A stretch of 64,000 nucleotides of DNA from Bacteroidales bacterium UBA4293 (GCA_002395835.1 DGVD01000018.1:310001-374000); one strand, 5' to 3'; numbered from the stretch's first letter, positions 18,141 to 27,049 are shown. The notes: a model not told the origin generated them from the sequence alone. Numbers and translations: made by a program.

Positions 18141-19803
18141 CCAGATCCTTATACAGATATCTCTTGATGGATTTCTTAGGTGTTTTCTCGAATTCAGAAT
18201 CATGAATGCGGATTTCACTGATGGTACAGAATGAGGGCAACTGGCTGTTCAATACCAGCCGGTTTTCCTCCATCACATTCTTCAGATCGGATTCATTGAG
18301 ACCCAATGACCTAGCTTCTTCAAAATCGGGGTTTACCAGAGCTATCAGCTTTTCCCCTTTTTGGAGGACAAGACTCTCATTAACCATCACCAAGGAATTG
18401 AGTTTGTCTTCTATTTCCTCTGGATAGATGTTCTGACCATTGGAACCCAGGAGCATGTTCTTGATGCGCCCCAAGATAAACAAATGCCCATCCTCACTCA
18501 TGGTACCTAAGTCGCCCGTATGGAACCAACCCTCAGCATCGATGACCTCTTGAGTGGCCTGTTCATTCTTATAATAGCCCTTCATGACATTCAATCCACG
18601 AGTGATGATTTCTCCGGCTCCTGTTAGAGGATTAGGATTCAAAATTTTCAGTTCCATGTGCTTAGCCACCGTTCCGCATGAACCAGGAACAAAATCCTGA
18701 TAATCTGAATAGGAAATCATAGGCCCCGTCTCCGTGGTGCCATAACCTACCGCAACAGGGAAATTTATACTAGTGAAGAAGCCCTCTATCTCCTTACTGA
18801 AACTGGCTCCTCCAATCATAATCTCGTAGCAATTTCCACCCATCACCTCCATCACCTTCTGATGGATACGCTCCTTCAGTTTTTTGCTGATGCCAGGCAT
18901 CTTCATCAGCATACGGACATGAGCAGAATTGGTCAACGGGAAAATCTGCTTCCGGACTATTTTCTCTATAATCAGTGGAACTGATACAATGATATTCGGA
19001 TGAATCTCCGTAAAAGCTTGCTGGATGACCGTAGGACTGGGCAGACGGGTCAAGAAATACAGATGATTTCCAAGACAGAACTGCATGAGGAATTCACAGC
19101 TTAACCCATACATGTGTGCCATGGGAAGAATAGCCAGCACATCCCTTCCATTCTTGAGCTTGCTTCCTATAGCCTCCATGAGGTAATCCATGTTGCTCCA
19201 AAGCACCCGGTAAGGCAGCATTACCCCCTTAGAGAAACCCGTTGTCCCACTGGTATAGTTGATTATGCACAGTTCCTCCATCTCATCCTCATAGTAGTGC
19301 ACATGCTCCGGACGGAAATACTTCCGGTATTTCTCACCGAACATCTCATTCAGATGCTCACGAGCATAAGTCAACCGTTCCACACGACTCTCAATGAGGG
19401 AATAGTCTGGCAGATAGAAGATGCCTTCCAAGGCAGGCATTTTCTTCGGATCTAAGGTAGGAGCAACCACATCACCCAGGAAAAGCAATTTAGCATCGGA
19501 ATGGTTTACGATATTATAAACCTGCTCCGGTTTAAATTCATTCTGAATGGGAACAATCACTGCCCCGTAAGTAACCGTAGCCAGAAAAACACAAGCCCAG
19601 GAAGAACTGTTTCGTCCGCAGATGGCAATCTTATCGCCAGGAACCACCCCTGCATTTTCAAACATGATTTGAAGTTTCTCTATCTTTCTAGCCACATCCT
19701 TGTATTGGAGCGTAGCACCTTTATAATCGGTCATCGCTGGTCTGTCCCAGTTCTCCTTGACAGACTTTTCGATAAGTAAATTGAAACTATTTGGGTTTGT
19801 CAT
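18130..19803 (-). CDS. AMP-binding long-chain acyl-CoA synthetase-like ligase
   Basis: 557 residues from the start at 19803 (MTNPNSFNLLIEKSV); an in-frame extension to 19911 encodes an untypical sequence and is not chosen. The adenylate-forming P-loop is YTSGTTGFSKGV, then GYGTTETGPMIS and FHTGDLGTMSEDGHLFILGRIKNM, and the C-terminal lysine region is TPKKSIKRYLY. These are the core motifs of fatty acyl-CoA synthetases that activate a carboxylic acid through acyl-AMP. The chain length of the substrate is unknown. The neighbours give no pathway. Confidence 0.9.
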   Translation of the reverse strand: MTNPNSFNLLIEKSVKENWDRPAMTDYKGATLQYKDVARKIEKLQIMFENAGVVPGDKIAICGRNSSSWACVFLATVTYGAVIVPIQNEFKPEQVYNIVNHSDAKLLFLGDVVAPTLDPKKMPALEGIFYLPDYSLIESRVERLTYAREHLNEMFGEKYRKYFRPEHVHYYEDEMEELCIINYTSGTTGFSKGVMLPYRVLWSNMDYLMEAIGSKLKNGRDVLAILPMAHMYGLSCEFLMQFCLGNHLYFLTRLPSPTVIQQAFTEIHPNIIVSVPLIIEKIVRKQIFPLTNSAHVRMLMKMPGISKKLKERIHQKVMEVMGGNCYEIMIGGASFSKEIEGFFTSINFPVAVGYGTTETGPMISYSDYQDFVPGSCGTVAKHMELKILNPNPLTGAGEIITRGLNVMKGYYKNEQATQEVIDAEGWFHTGDLGTMSEDGHLFILGRIKNMLLGSNGQNIYPEEIEDKLNSLVMVNESLVLQKGEKLIALVNPDFEEARSLGLNESDLKNVMEENRLVLNSQLPSFCTISEIRIHDSEFEKTPKKSIKRYLYKDLVND

Positions 19804-19924
19804 TGCACTCTCTTGGAAATTTTGTGCAAAAATAATCTCTAGTAGGCTTTCTAACCAAAGAAAAGAAGGAAGAAATGCTGAAACTGCCCAACTTTTAAGG
19901 TTTTTACACAAAAAACTCCCTTTT

Positions 19925-19956
19925 TTTGTTGCATCGAAATCAAAATATTAATTTTG
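19925..19956 (+). promoter_or_regulatory. Bacteroides-type promoter for the phosphoesterase/phosphotransferase pair
   Basis: TTTG (19925-19928) and TAATTTTG (19949-19956) are spaced by 20 bp, 33 bp before the start at 19990. Confidence 0.65.
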
Positions 19957-19989
19957 CATCACTTTAATGGAACTGATTCTAAAACATTC

Positions 19990-21345
19990 ATGAAGATAAA
20001 GAAAGCATTTGTCATCGTCCTTCCATGCATCGTTCTGGTGGCTCTAGGAGCCTGGATGTACAGCCGATGGGATATCTGGTTCAATAATCCTCCTGAACCT
20101 GAATATACGGCCTCATCTCTACCCACCAGAGTCTTACTGACCTTCGGTAATGAGGATGGAATGACCCGAAATATTAGTTGGCAGTGCGATTCCACGCTGC
20201 ACGATTCCAAGGTGGAGCTTCTGGATGAGACAAACAGCACCCTTACCGAGATAAAAGCAACAGGAGAAGTGTTTAAATCCTTGGGGGGACAAAGAGCATA
20301 TTATGTGGCCAAATTGAGAAACCTCCTTGCAGGACATCACTATAAATACCGGGTGAATACGAATGGAAAAAACTCTCAATGGTATAATTTCCAACTGCAA
20401 GAATCAAAAGACCTGGATGCCTCCTTTATTTATGTAGGAGATGTACAAGACAGCATATCCGGCCTCTCCACCACTCTTTTGGAACAAGTATTTGCCAAGA
20501 ACCCGGAAACCGAATTTCTGGTGTGCGGAGGAGACTTAATCGAACGTCCGATGGATAAATACTGGGAAGAAGCATTTTCTTTGTTCCAAAACATCGGTCA
20601 GACATACCCCGTACTAACCATCACGGGAAATCATGACTATTTCAAGGGGGTAATCCAGAAACTAGACCATCGTTTCTCCCTGGTGCACTCTTATTTCCTG
20701 GATTCCAGCATCGGTGACAACCAAGTCTTCACGGTAAAATACAAGGACATGCAACTGTTTGCCATAGACAGCAACAGAGAATTCTTCTACCTCTTCACCC
20801 AAAAGAAATGGTTGGAAGAACAACTGCAGAAGAGTACGGCAAAATGGAAAATCCTGCTTACCCACCATCCACTCTACTCCATCCGGGGAAACAGCAACAA
20901 TGTAATACAAAAATGGATATTCAATCCTCTAGTAGAGAAATATGGAGTGGATTTAGTCCTTCAAGGACACGAGCATGCCTATGCCCGGATGACCCAGCAT
21001 CAGGATACCGGAAAACCAGCTATCCCCATCTACACCGTGAGCCACTTCTCACCGAAGAATTACCTGATTCATTTTGATGAGAAATTCGACAAGTTCGGTT
21101 CTGGAAGCCGGTACTATCAAAAGATAGAAAGTAAGAACGATACCTTGCTCATTACTGCCTACGATGCCCTCTCCCATGCCCTGTATGATTCCTTGAGAAT
21201 AGTGAAGAAGGGAGAAGAGAAAATAGTAGAAGACTGTGGAAAAGACATTCCGGAAATCATAGAATTCACCCCTGGAAAACGGAAGAAGGAAATCCAGTTC
21301 GCAGAACGTATTGAAGCATACAAGAAAAGAAAACATATCAAATAA
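19990..21345 (+). CDS. Membrane-anchored metallophosphoesterase (purple-acid-phosphatase-like)
   Basis: 451 residues from the start at 19990 (MKIKKAFVIV), preferred because the upstream in-frame ATG at 19954 lies on the -7 box. An N-terminal hydrophobic segment (about 5-22) anchors or exports the protein. A fibronectin-like domain follows (about 45-145, YYVAKLRNLLAGHHYKYRV), then a calcineurin-like phosphoesterase domain with all metal motifs: VGDVQD, GGDLIE, GNHDYF, THHPLYS and GHEHAY. It would act in the periplasm on a phosphate ester. The stop codon overlaps the ATG of the LTA-synthase-like gene by one base, so the two are translationally coupled and probably work on related substrates. 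Confidence 0.88.
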   Translation: MKIKKAFVIVLPCIVLVALGAWMYSRWDIWFNNPPEPEYTASSLPTRVLLTFGNEDGMTRNISWQCDSTLHDSKVELLDETNSTLTEIKATGEVFKSLGGQRAYYVAKLRNLLAGHHYKYRVNTNGKNSQWYNFQLQESKDLDASFIYVGDVQDSISGLSTTLLEQVFAKNPETEFLVCGGDLIERPMDKYWEEAFSLFQNIGQTYPVLTITGNHDYFKGVIQKLDHRFSLVHSYFLDSSIGDNQVFTVKYKDMQLFAIDSNREFFYLFTQKKWLEEQLQKSTAKWKILLTHHPLYSIRGNSNNVIQKWIFNPLVEKYGVDLVLQGHEHAYARMTQHQDTGKPAIPIYTVSHFSPKNYLIHFDEKFDKFGSGSRYYQKIESKNDTLLITAYDALSHALYDSLRIVKKGEEKIVEDCGKDIPEIIEFTPGKRKKEIQFAERIEAYKKRKHIK

Positions 21346-23327
21346 TGGCACTGATCAATTTAAGAAAATCTATTATATCCAGCCCCCTGGCATTTGTTTG
21401 CAACCTGATACTGATTTACGTGGTTTATGCTATCTGCAGAGTAGCTTACCTTGTGGAAAACTGGAGTGCACTTTCCGAAGGATTCGATGCTTTATCCTGG
21501 ACAGAAGTGGTGAAGGGTTCCCTGCTCTTCGACACCTCTGCCATTCTTTACACCAATGCCATCTATGCCGTGCTGATGCTTATTCCTTTACATTATAAGG
21601 AAACCGATGTGTGGCAAAACATAGCCAAGTGGGTATACGTTATCGTCAACTCTCTCTGCATCATCATGAACCTGGCTGATGCCGTCTATTTCCAGTACAC
21701 CGGAAGACGTACCACATCGTCCGTTTTCGATGAGTTTACTCATGAGAACAACCTGGGTAGCGTGTTCGGTGTGGAACTGGTTCAGCACTGGTACCTGGTC
21801 TTACTGGGTGTCTTGTTGATTGCAGGACTCATCTTCCTCTATGTCAAACCGAAAGGTCAACTGAAATTCTGGGATAAGAAAGATTACCTGTCTTACTATG
21901 TGGTTCATCTGCTCTGCTTTGGTCTCTACATTCCTATCACAGTCTGTGGAATGCGTGGAGGTGCCACCACTGCCGTTCGTCCCATCACCATCAGTAATGC
22001 CAACCAGTACGTGAACAAACCCGTGGAGGCTGCCTTGGTGCTGAACACTCCATTCTCTATGATAAGAACCATCAACAAGAATGTATTTTCCGACCCGAAG
22101 TACTTCACTCGGGAAGAACTGGATGCCCTCTACAGCCCTGTCCATACCCCAGCCGACAGCCTGGTAACCCGGAAAAAGAATGTGGTGGTACTTATTCTGG
22201 AAAGTTTCGGACGGGAGTATATCGGAGCATATAATAAGACTCTGGACAATGGGAAATATAAAGGTTACACCCCGTTTGTGGATTCCCTGATGCAACATTC
22301 AGCTACCTTTGAATACACCTTCTGCAACGGACGAAAAAGTGTGGATGGTATGCCTTCCATCCTGTCCAGTATCCCCCGTTTCATTGAACCTTTCATCCTT
22401 ACTCCTGCTTCCATGAATGCCGTGAGTGGAATAGCTGGAGAACTCAAAAAGTTCGGATATTATTCTGCATTCTTCCACGGGGCAGAAAACGGTTCCATGG
22501 GGTTTGAGGCATTTGCCAAGACATCGGGGTACGACGACTACTTCGGACGTACGGAATATGATGAGGACAAACGTTTCAACGGAGAAAAGGATTACGACGG
22601 AATGTGGGCCATCTGGGACGAAGAGTTCCTTCAGTTCTATGCCTTGAAGATGAGCGAAATGAAACAGCCTTTCATGACTTCAGTCTTCACTGCCAGCTCT
22701 CATCATCCGTATGTAGTGCCCGACAAGTACAAAAACATCTACGTGGATGAACCTGGTGACGACAATATCATGCACAAGTGCATCCGATATACAGATCATG
22801 CTCTGGAACGGTTCTTCCAGACTGCCAAAGAACAACCCTGGTATGAGAATACCATCTTTGTGCTGACATCCGACCATACGAATCTCTCTTCCTATCCGGA
22901 ATACCAGACGGAACTGGGACTGGTATGCTCTCCTATCATCTTCTTTGACCCTTCACAGGAAATGACACCGGGAGTCTACCCTTCTATTGCTCAGCACATC
23001 GACATCATGCCTACCCTCCTGAACTACCTAGGGTACGATAAGCCTTACGTGGCATTTGGTGTAGACCTTTTCAACACACCAAGTGAAGACACCTGGCTAG
23101 TGGGAAACAATAATGGCATGTATTTCTATGCGAAAGGCGACTATGTCATCTTCTTTTCAGAGGATAGTGTCCTGAAAGGCATCTATAATTTCAAGAAAGA
23201 CTGGTTCCTGAAGAACAATCTGCTGGGAACCACTGGAGAAGTGGAGAAGACGTTGGAAACGGAGTTGAAAGCCCTGATTCAGTCGTACATGGAACGTATG
23301 GTAGAAGACAGGTTGGTGGTGAAATAA
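21345..23327 (+). CDS. LTA-synthase-like phosphotransferase (sulfatase fold)
   Basis: 660 residues. About five membrane helices occupy the first ~215 residues, followed by a sulfatase/alkaline-phosphatase-type periplasmic domain. Metal and catalytic regions are visible: VVVLILESFGREYIG (metal Glu), NGRKSVDGMPSILSSIP (nucleophile Ser or Thr region), TASSHHPY and VLTSDHTNLS. Relatives transfer phosphoglycerol or phosphoethanolamine from phospholipids to glycans or lipids. A Gram-negative Bacteroidota does not make lipoteichoic acid, so the acceptor is something else. It is coupled to the upstream metallophosphoesterase (1-bp overlap). Confidence 0.88.
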   Translation: MALINLRKSIISSPLAFVCNLILIYVVYAICRVAYLVENWSALSEGFDALSWTEVVKGSLLFDTSAILYTNAIYAVLMLIPLHYKETDVWQNIAKWVYVIVNSLCIIMNLADAVYFQYTGRRTTSSVFDEFTHENNLGSVFGVELVQHWYLVLLGVLLIAGLIFLYVKPKGQLKFWDKKDYLSYYVVHLLCFGLYIPITVCGMRGGATTAVRPITISNANQYVNKPVEAALVLNTPFSMIRTINKNVFSDPKYFTREELDALYSPVHTPADSLVTRKKNVVVLILESFGREYIGAYNKTLDNGKYKGYTPFVDSLMQHSATFEYTFCNGRKSVDGMPSILSSIPRFIEPFILTPASMNAVSGIAGELKKFGYYSAFFHGAENGSMGFEAFAKTSGYDDYFGRTEYDEDKRFNGEKDYDGMWAIWDEEFLQFYALKMSEMKQPFMTSVFTASSHHPYVVPDKYKNIYVDEPGDDNIMHKCIRYTDHALERFFQTAKEQPWYENTIFVLTSDHTNLSSYPEYQTELGLVCSPIIFFDPSQEMTPGVYPSIAQHIDIMPTLLNYLGYDKPYVAFGVDLFNTPSEDTWLVGNNNGMYFYAKGDYVIFFSEDSVLKGIYNFKKDWFLKNNLLGTTGEVEKTLETELKALIQSYMERMVEDRLVVK

Positions 23328-23329
23328 GC

Positions 23330-23581
23330 TTATCCTTCCATCAGTCTATCCAGTTCCTCCACGGCTTGCTTCAATTCCTCTCCGAAGGTTTTATGCCGAC
23401 GGAGGTAGTCTGGGTTCCCTCCTGAGAGATGCGCATAGAGTTCCTTATCCATCTGATCTAGATACTCCCCGATAGCTACTTCTATGTCGTCCTTCTGCCA
23501 GTCCATGGTGGAGTACTGATACACCCGTTGTTTCTGATGGAAAAAGCAATAGGCAGATTCAATGCTGTCTTTCGTAATCAT
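23330..23581 (-). CDS. Small conserved hypothetical protein
   Basis: 83 residues, acidic, mostly helical (DWQKDDIEVAIGEYLDQMDKEL), no signal peptide or membrane segment. I do not recognise a named domain. Its ATG overlaps the stop of the DUF4250 gene by 4 bp, so it is translated as the second gene of a two-gene operon. Function unknown. Confidence 0.7.
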   Translation of the reverse strand: MITKDSIESAYCFFHQKQRVYQYSTMDWQKDDIEVAIGEYLDQMDKELYAHLSGGNPDYLRRHKTFGEELKQAVEELDRLMEG

Positions 23582-23796
23582 GACTGTGGGGTGTTAACTT
23601 CATCGAAACCTTCAGGACGGAACTGCTTCTGCTCTTCACTGTACACATAGCCAAAAGGCAGGAGATATGCCTTTACCTCCTCGGGAAGCGTGTTAAAGTT
23701 GTAACACAAGGATTCCAAGGAGTCAAATTCCTCATCACGCAGCAGCATATTGATGCTGGAAACCAATATAGCAGGGTCTTTAGGAAGGTATTCCAT
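23578..23796 (-). CDS. DUF4250 family protein
   Basis: 72 residues. The pattern LPKDPAILVSSINMLLRDEEFDSLESLCYNFN followed by FGYVYSEEQKQF matches the small DUF4250 family, a very short domain of unknown function. First gene of a two-gene operon. A -7 box on the minus strand (TACTTTTG, plus positions 23822-23829) lies 25 bp upstream. Confidence 0.8.
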   Translation of the reverse strand: MEYLPKDPAILVSSINMLLRDEEFDSLESLCYNFNTLPEEVKAYLLPFGYVYSEEQKQFRPEGFDEVNTPQS

Positions 23797-23821
23797 TTCG
23801 CAGTTTCATTTAATTCAGGTG

Positions 23822-23829
23822 CAAAAGTA
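23822..23829 (-). promoter_or_regulatory. Promoter -7 box for the DUF4250 operon
   Basis: The minus strand reads TACTTTTG, matching TAnnTTTG, 25 bp before the start at 23796. No clear -33 box. Confidence 0.5.
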
Positions 23830-23881
23830 CTACTTTTCCAGAAGATTACCCTCATACCTGGTTATTATTTCCCAAATAATG

Positions 23882-23906
23882 TATCTTTGTAGCGTAACAT
23901 GTTACG
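23882..23906 (+). promoter_or_regulatory. Promoter -7 box with adjoining palindrome, PhzF gene
   Basis: TATCTTTG at 23882-23889 is followed at 23893-23906 by the perfect palindrome CGTAACATGTTACG. The palindrome covers the expected transcription start, a position suited to a repressor operator. The PhzF start codon is at 23921. Confidence 0.55.
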
Positions 23907-23920
23907 TTACGATAAAAGAT

Positions 23921-24691
23921 ATGAAACAGTTTATAGTCGACGTATTTTCAGATCAGCCTTTCCACGGAAATCCGGCTGCCGTGTGCATCTTGCAAGAATG
24001 GATTCCCGATGAACTCATGATGAGCATTGCACGGGAAAACAACCTGAGTGAAACTGCTTTTGCCGTGAAAGAAGGAGAGTCTTATCACCTCAGATGGTTC
24101 ACCCCTACCCAGGAAATCGATGGATGCGGACATGCCACCATCGGTACAGGTTTCGTCATTCTGAATGAATATGAAAAAACGGATGAGGTTACCTTCCACA
24201 CCCTGGCAGGAGAGCTGAAAGTGGCCCGAAAAGGAGAGATTTATGAGTTGAGCTTCCCCACTTATGCCCTGCAGGAAGTTCCCGTGACCGATGAGATGGA
24301 GTCCGTCATAGGAGCCAGACCCACAAAAGCGTTCATGGGACGAGACCTGCTCTGCGTGCTGGAAGATGAGCAGGTGGTACGGACGATGAACCCCGATGAT
24401 AAAGAACTGCTGAAACTGCCCGGTTCACTGCTTCATGTCACGGCTCCAGGGAAGGAATACGACTGCATCTCTCGTTCTTTTGCTCCGAAAGTGGGTATTC
24501 ATGAAGACCCCGTCTGCGGAAGTGGGCACTGCCACATTGTTCCTTATTGGGCTGAAGCACTGGACAAAGCAGAGATTAAAGCCTACCAAGCCTCTGCCAG
24601 AGGAGGAGAACTGTATTGTAAGCAACTGGAAGGAAGGACGCTGGTAGGTGGAAAAGCTAGAATGTTCTCTAAGGCAGAACTACTTCTCTAA
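23921..24691 (+). CDS. PhzF family isomerase/epimerase-like protein
   Basis: 256 residues starting at 23921 (MKQFIVDVFSDQPFHGNPAAVC). The two-lobed PhzF fold is clear: NNLSETAF carries the conserved catalytic Glu, GCGHATIGTG closes the first lobe and DPVCGSGHCHIVPYW marks the second. In phenazine makers PhzF isomerises a dihydroxyanthranilate, but most bacterial members have unknown substrates, and no phenazine genes are nearby. The start was chosen over an upstream in-frame ATG because promoter and palindrome lie just before 23921. Confidence 0.88.
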   Translation: MKQFIVDVFSDQPFHGNPAAVCILQEWIPDELMMSIARENNLSETAFAVKEGESYHLRWFTPTQEIDGCGHATIGTGFVILNEYEKTDEVTFHTLAGELKVARKGEIYELSFPTYALQEVPVTDEMESVIGARPTKAFMGRDLLCVLEDEQVVRTMNPDDKELLKLPGSLLHVTAPGKEYDCISRSFAPKVGIHEDPVCGSGHCHIVPYWAEALDKAEIKAYQASARGGELYCKQLEGRTLVGGKARMFSKAELLL

Positions 24692-24723
24692 CCCCTTTAG
24701 GAAAAATCTATACAAAAATAGGA

Positions 24724-24752
24724 AAGGAGCCCATCCCTGTGAGAGGCTCCTT
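24724..24752. terminator. Hairpin after the PhzF gene
   Basis: AAGGAGCC (24724-24731) pairs with GGCTCCTT (24745-24752), 8 bp, about 30 bp after the PhzF stop. There is no long T tract, so termination is a guess. Confidence 0.45.
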
Positions 24753-24778
24753 AGTGAAACAAAATTATTTTCCTAACT

Positions 24779-24821
24779 GGAGAGAAATTTTTCTCCTTAA
24801 GGGGAGAAAATTTTTTCCCTT
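24779..24821. terminator. Two A/T-centred hairpins between PhzF and the AraC gene
   Basis: GGAGAGAAATTTTTCTCC (24779-24796) and a second dyad AAGGG...CCCTT (24799-24821) with an A/T-rich core lie between the convergent genes and could terminate transcription from both sides. Confidence 0.5.
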
Positions 24822-24864
24822 CGGAGGAATTTAAAGAGGCTTTAAATAAGTAAGTGAAAAATCT

Positions 24865-25707
24865 TTACACATTTTCCCTAAATTCTTTAGGAGACACCCC
24901 CAGATTTGTCTTTACGTATTTGGTAAAGTTGGGGTAATTCGGGAAATTCATGTAGTCGCTTATCTCACCCAGGGTCATCTCCGGGTCACGCAGGAGCCTC
25001 TGAAGTTCCTGCACGCAGTACCCCGTAATCCAGTCGGATGCCGTCTTTCCGCTCACCTTCTTGCTCAGTTCCGAGAGATATTTAGGAGTGACGAAAAGTC
25101 GGTCGCTATAGTACGTGATTTTCCGTTCACGATAAGCATGCTGACTGAGCAGACTCATGAAACGATGGAAGATGTCCGATGTATTGTTCGTGAGATGCTG
25201 TTCCTCACAAAGCACGGGATAATACACATTCCACAAATCGAAGAAGAAAGATTCCAGCAAAGCCCCCATCACATCCTTCTGAAACACGTGGGAGGTTTGG
25301 TTCAATCGGTAACGGAACTCCTGGAAATCATGCTCCAGCAAGGAGAACATCTCCTCGTTGAGGGAATAAACCGGATTCTTCTTGATGAACACAAAAGCCT
25401 TGGTAGCCCAGACCTTCTCTGGATTATATGCTATGAGAAACGGACTGCTCACACAAAGAAAATCCGCATCAAAATCATCGGAATAATGACAATCCTTCAC
25501 GGAGGAACCCAACTGCCAAATCACGAAATCTCCCTTCTTGATGAAGAACCGTTCCCCGTTCAGCTGAAAATCGGCCGTGCCTTCGTGACACAAGATATGC
25601 AAATGATAACGTCCAAAGAAATGATCCGGAGTCTCGTTCTGTTTTGTATTCAATAAAAGAACATCTTCTCTATTAAAAGAATTGTCATTTTTCATAGCAA
25701 TACTCAT
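24865..25707 (-). CDS. AraC family transcriptional regulator
   Basis: 280 residues. The N-terminal half looks like a cupin-type sensing domain (HILCHEGTADFQLNGERFFIKKGDFVIWQ). The last ~100 residues are the double helix-turn-helix of AraC proteins (YLSELSKKVSGKTASDWI; MTLGEISDYMNFPNYPNFTKYVKTNLGVSPKEFREN). It is divergent from the lipoprotein/acetyltransferase pair with about 110 bp between starts, so it probably controls that pair and itself. A start at 25695 (MKNDNSFN) is an alternative. Confidence 0.9.
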   Translation of the reverse strand: MSIAMKNDNSFNREDVLLLNTKQNETPDHFFGRYHLHILCHEGTADFQLNGERFFIKKGDFVIWQLGSSVKDCHYSDDFDADFLCVSSPFLIAYNPEKVWATKAFVFIKKNPVYSLNEEMFSLLEHDFQEFRYRLNQTSHVFQKDVMGALLESFFFDLWNVYYPVLCEEQHLTNNTSDIFHRFMSLLSQHAYRERKITYYSDRLFVTPKYLSELSKKVSGKTASDWITGYCVQELQRLLRDPEMTLGEISDYMNFPNYPNFTKYVKTNLGVSPKEFRENV

Positions 25708-25778
25708 TTTTTACCACTTTCAGCAGAAAATCCATCTTTTGAAGCCATTTTGATAAGCAGAACTGCCCAAAGTGCCCT

Positions 25779-25794
25779 TACCTTTGCATGCAAA
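25779..25794 (+). promoter_or_regulatory. Promoter -7 box overlapping a palindrome, NTF2-like lipoprotein gene
   Basis: TACCTTTG (25779-25786) fits TAnnTTTG. The perfect 12-bp palindrome TTTGCATGCAAA (25783-25794) overlaps it and may be a regulator site in the region shared with the divergent AraC gene. Confidence 0.55.
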
Positions 25795-25821
25795 TTTACT
25801 AATTTCTTAAAAACTAAAAAG

Positions 25822-26355
25822 ATGAAACAATTATTATTTGCATTTTTTATCATTGCAGCAGTAGGAGGTATTATGACAAGTTGCCAGAACAAGGACGATA
25901 ACACCCTGGCACTGGAAAAAAGAATCACAGAACTGGAAGACCGTGCAGCTATCAAGAACCTGGTTGACACATTCGCTACTCTTTCCGACACTAAGGAAGC
26001 AGAACTCCAGTCTACCCTCTTTACTGAAGATGGCACCGTGAAGACCTATTCCGACGGTCAGCTGGCTGCCGACCTGAAAGGCCGTAAGCAGATTGCAGAA
26101 GTTTTCGGAAACTTCCTGAACACCCTGCAGACCGTATATCACCAGAGCGGACAGCTCACCGTAACCATCGATGGAAATAAGGCTACCGGTGTGAACTACT
26201 GCCAGGTTACCATGATAGGTGAGTTCAATGGCACCAAGACCATCACCATGCAAGGCGTTCGTTACAATGACGAATATGAGAAAATTAATGGTCGTTGGTA
26301 CATCAAGAACCGTGTATCCAACTTCATGTGGAGAGACGTTCGTCCAATACAATAA
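25822..26355 (+). CDS. SnoaL/NTF2-like lipoprotein
   Basis: 177 residues from 25822. Residues 1-20 form a lipoprotein signal ending at Cys21 (GIMTSC). The following QNKDD fits the acidic export signal that sends Bacteroidota lipoproteins to the cell surface. The rest is a cone-shaped SnoaL-like/NTF2 fold: AAIKNLVDTFATLSDTKEAELQSTLFTEDGTV, then the ending RYNDEYEKINGRWYIKNRVSNFMWRD. Such domains bind or isomerise small hydrophobic molecules. The acetyltransferase gene follows after 18 bp. Confidence 0.85.
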   Translation: MKQLLFAFFIIAAVGGIMTSCQNKDDNTLALEKRITELEDRAAIKNLVDTFATLSDTKEAELQSTLFTEDGTVKTYSDGQLAADLKGRKQIAEVFGNFLNTLQTVYHQSGQLTVTIDGNKATGVNYCQVTMIGEFNGTKTITMQGVRYNDEYEKINGRWYIKNRVSNFMWRDVRPIQ

Positions 26356-26373
26356 ATCGAAAAACCAGTAGAC

Positions 26374-26934
26374 ATGGAGCAGAAGAATGTTTTCGAACGC
26401 CTCAGAGGCGGTGAACCAGTGAGTATGTTTGAACCCGCATACATGGATGCCATCAATGAAATGAACCGCACCCGTATGGCTATTTTCGACATCAACAATA
26501 TGCGTCCGGATATGGTAGAAATCCATAAGGCTTTCGACAAACTCTTCCTTAAGCCTATGGATGAAACCACCCACATCACCACCCCTTGTCAGATAGATTT
26601 CGCGAATCAGGTAACCCTGGGAAAGAATGTGTTCATCAACCACTCCTTGTGTCTGATGTCTGCAGGTGGAATCATCATCGATGATGGAACCCAGATAGGC
26701 CCTCAGTGCACCATGGTTACCACCAATCACGACTTCCACGACCACAACACGCTGGTTTGTCGTCCAGTGCACCTCTGCAAGAACGTGTGGATTGGAGCCA
26801 GAGTTACCATCATGCCCGGAGTCACCATCGGAGAGAACTCCGTGATAGCAGGAGGTGCAGTGGTGACTAGGGACATTCCTGCAAACTCCGTAGCTGCTGG
26901 TATTCCAGCCAAAGTAGTTAAAACCATAGAATAA
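26374..26934 (+). CDS. Left-handed beta-helix (maltose/galactoside-type) acetyltransferase
   Basis: 186 residues. The hexapeptide-repeat region is evident from about residue 65 (VTLGKNVFINHS, IGPQCTMVTTNHDFHD, VWIGARVTIMPGVTIGENSVIAGGAVV, AGIPAKVVK). The NHD motif supplies the catalytic histidine. Relatives acetylate sugars or other small hydroxyl compounds with acetyl-CoA. It is 18 bp downstream of the NTF2-like lipoprotein and presumably in the same AraC-controlled transcript. Confidence 0.92.
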   Translation: MEQKNVFERLRGGEPVSMFEPAYMDAINEMNRTRMAIFDINNMRPDMVEIHKAFDKLFLKPMDETTHITTPCQIDFANQVTLGKNVFINHSLCLMSAGGIIIDDGTQIGPQCTMVTTNHDFHDHNTLVCRPVHLCKNVWIGARVTIMPGVTIGENSVIAGGAVVTRDIPANSVAAGIPAKVVKTIE

Positions 26935-27008
26935 AACCCACACGAATAAATAGTTTCTTTTTTCATCAAAACCTTGGCTCTTATACAGCAAGTTTGAAAT
27001 AAAATCAC

Positions 27009-27016
27009 TAAATTTG
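27009..27016 (+). promoter_or_regulatory. Promoter -7 box for the GNAT/methyltransferase pair
   Basis: TAAATTTG at 27009-27016, 33 bp before the start at 27050. No -33 box at the usual distance. Confidence 0.5.
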
Positions 27017-27049
27017 CGGGAATAAGAACCAAGGCAAGAAAGAAACCAG

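Noticed and set aside
19804..19911. N-terminal extension of the acyl-CoA ligase
   Set aside because: The extra 36 residues do not resemble the family; the start at 19803 gives a normal N-terminus.
21345..23327. True lipoteichoic acid synthase
   Set aside because: The rest of the window is Gram-negative Bacteroidota, which lack lipoteichoic acid; only the fold is shared.
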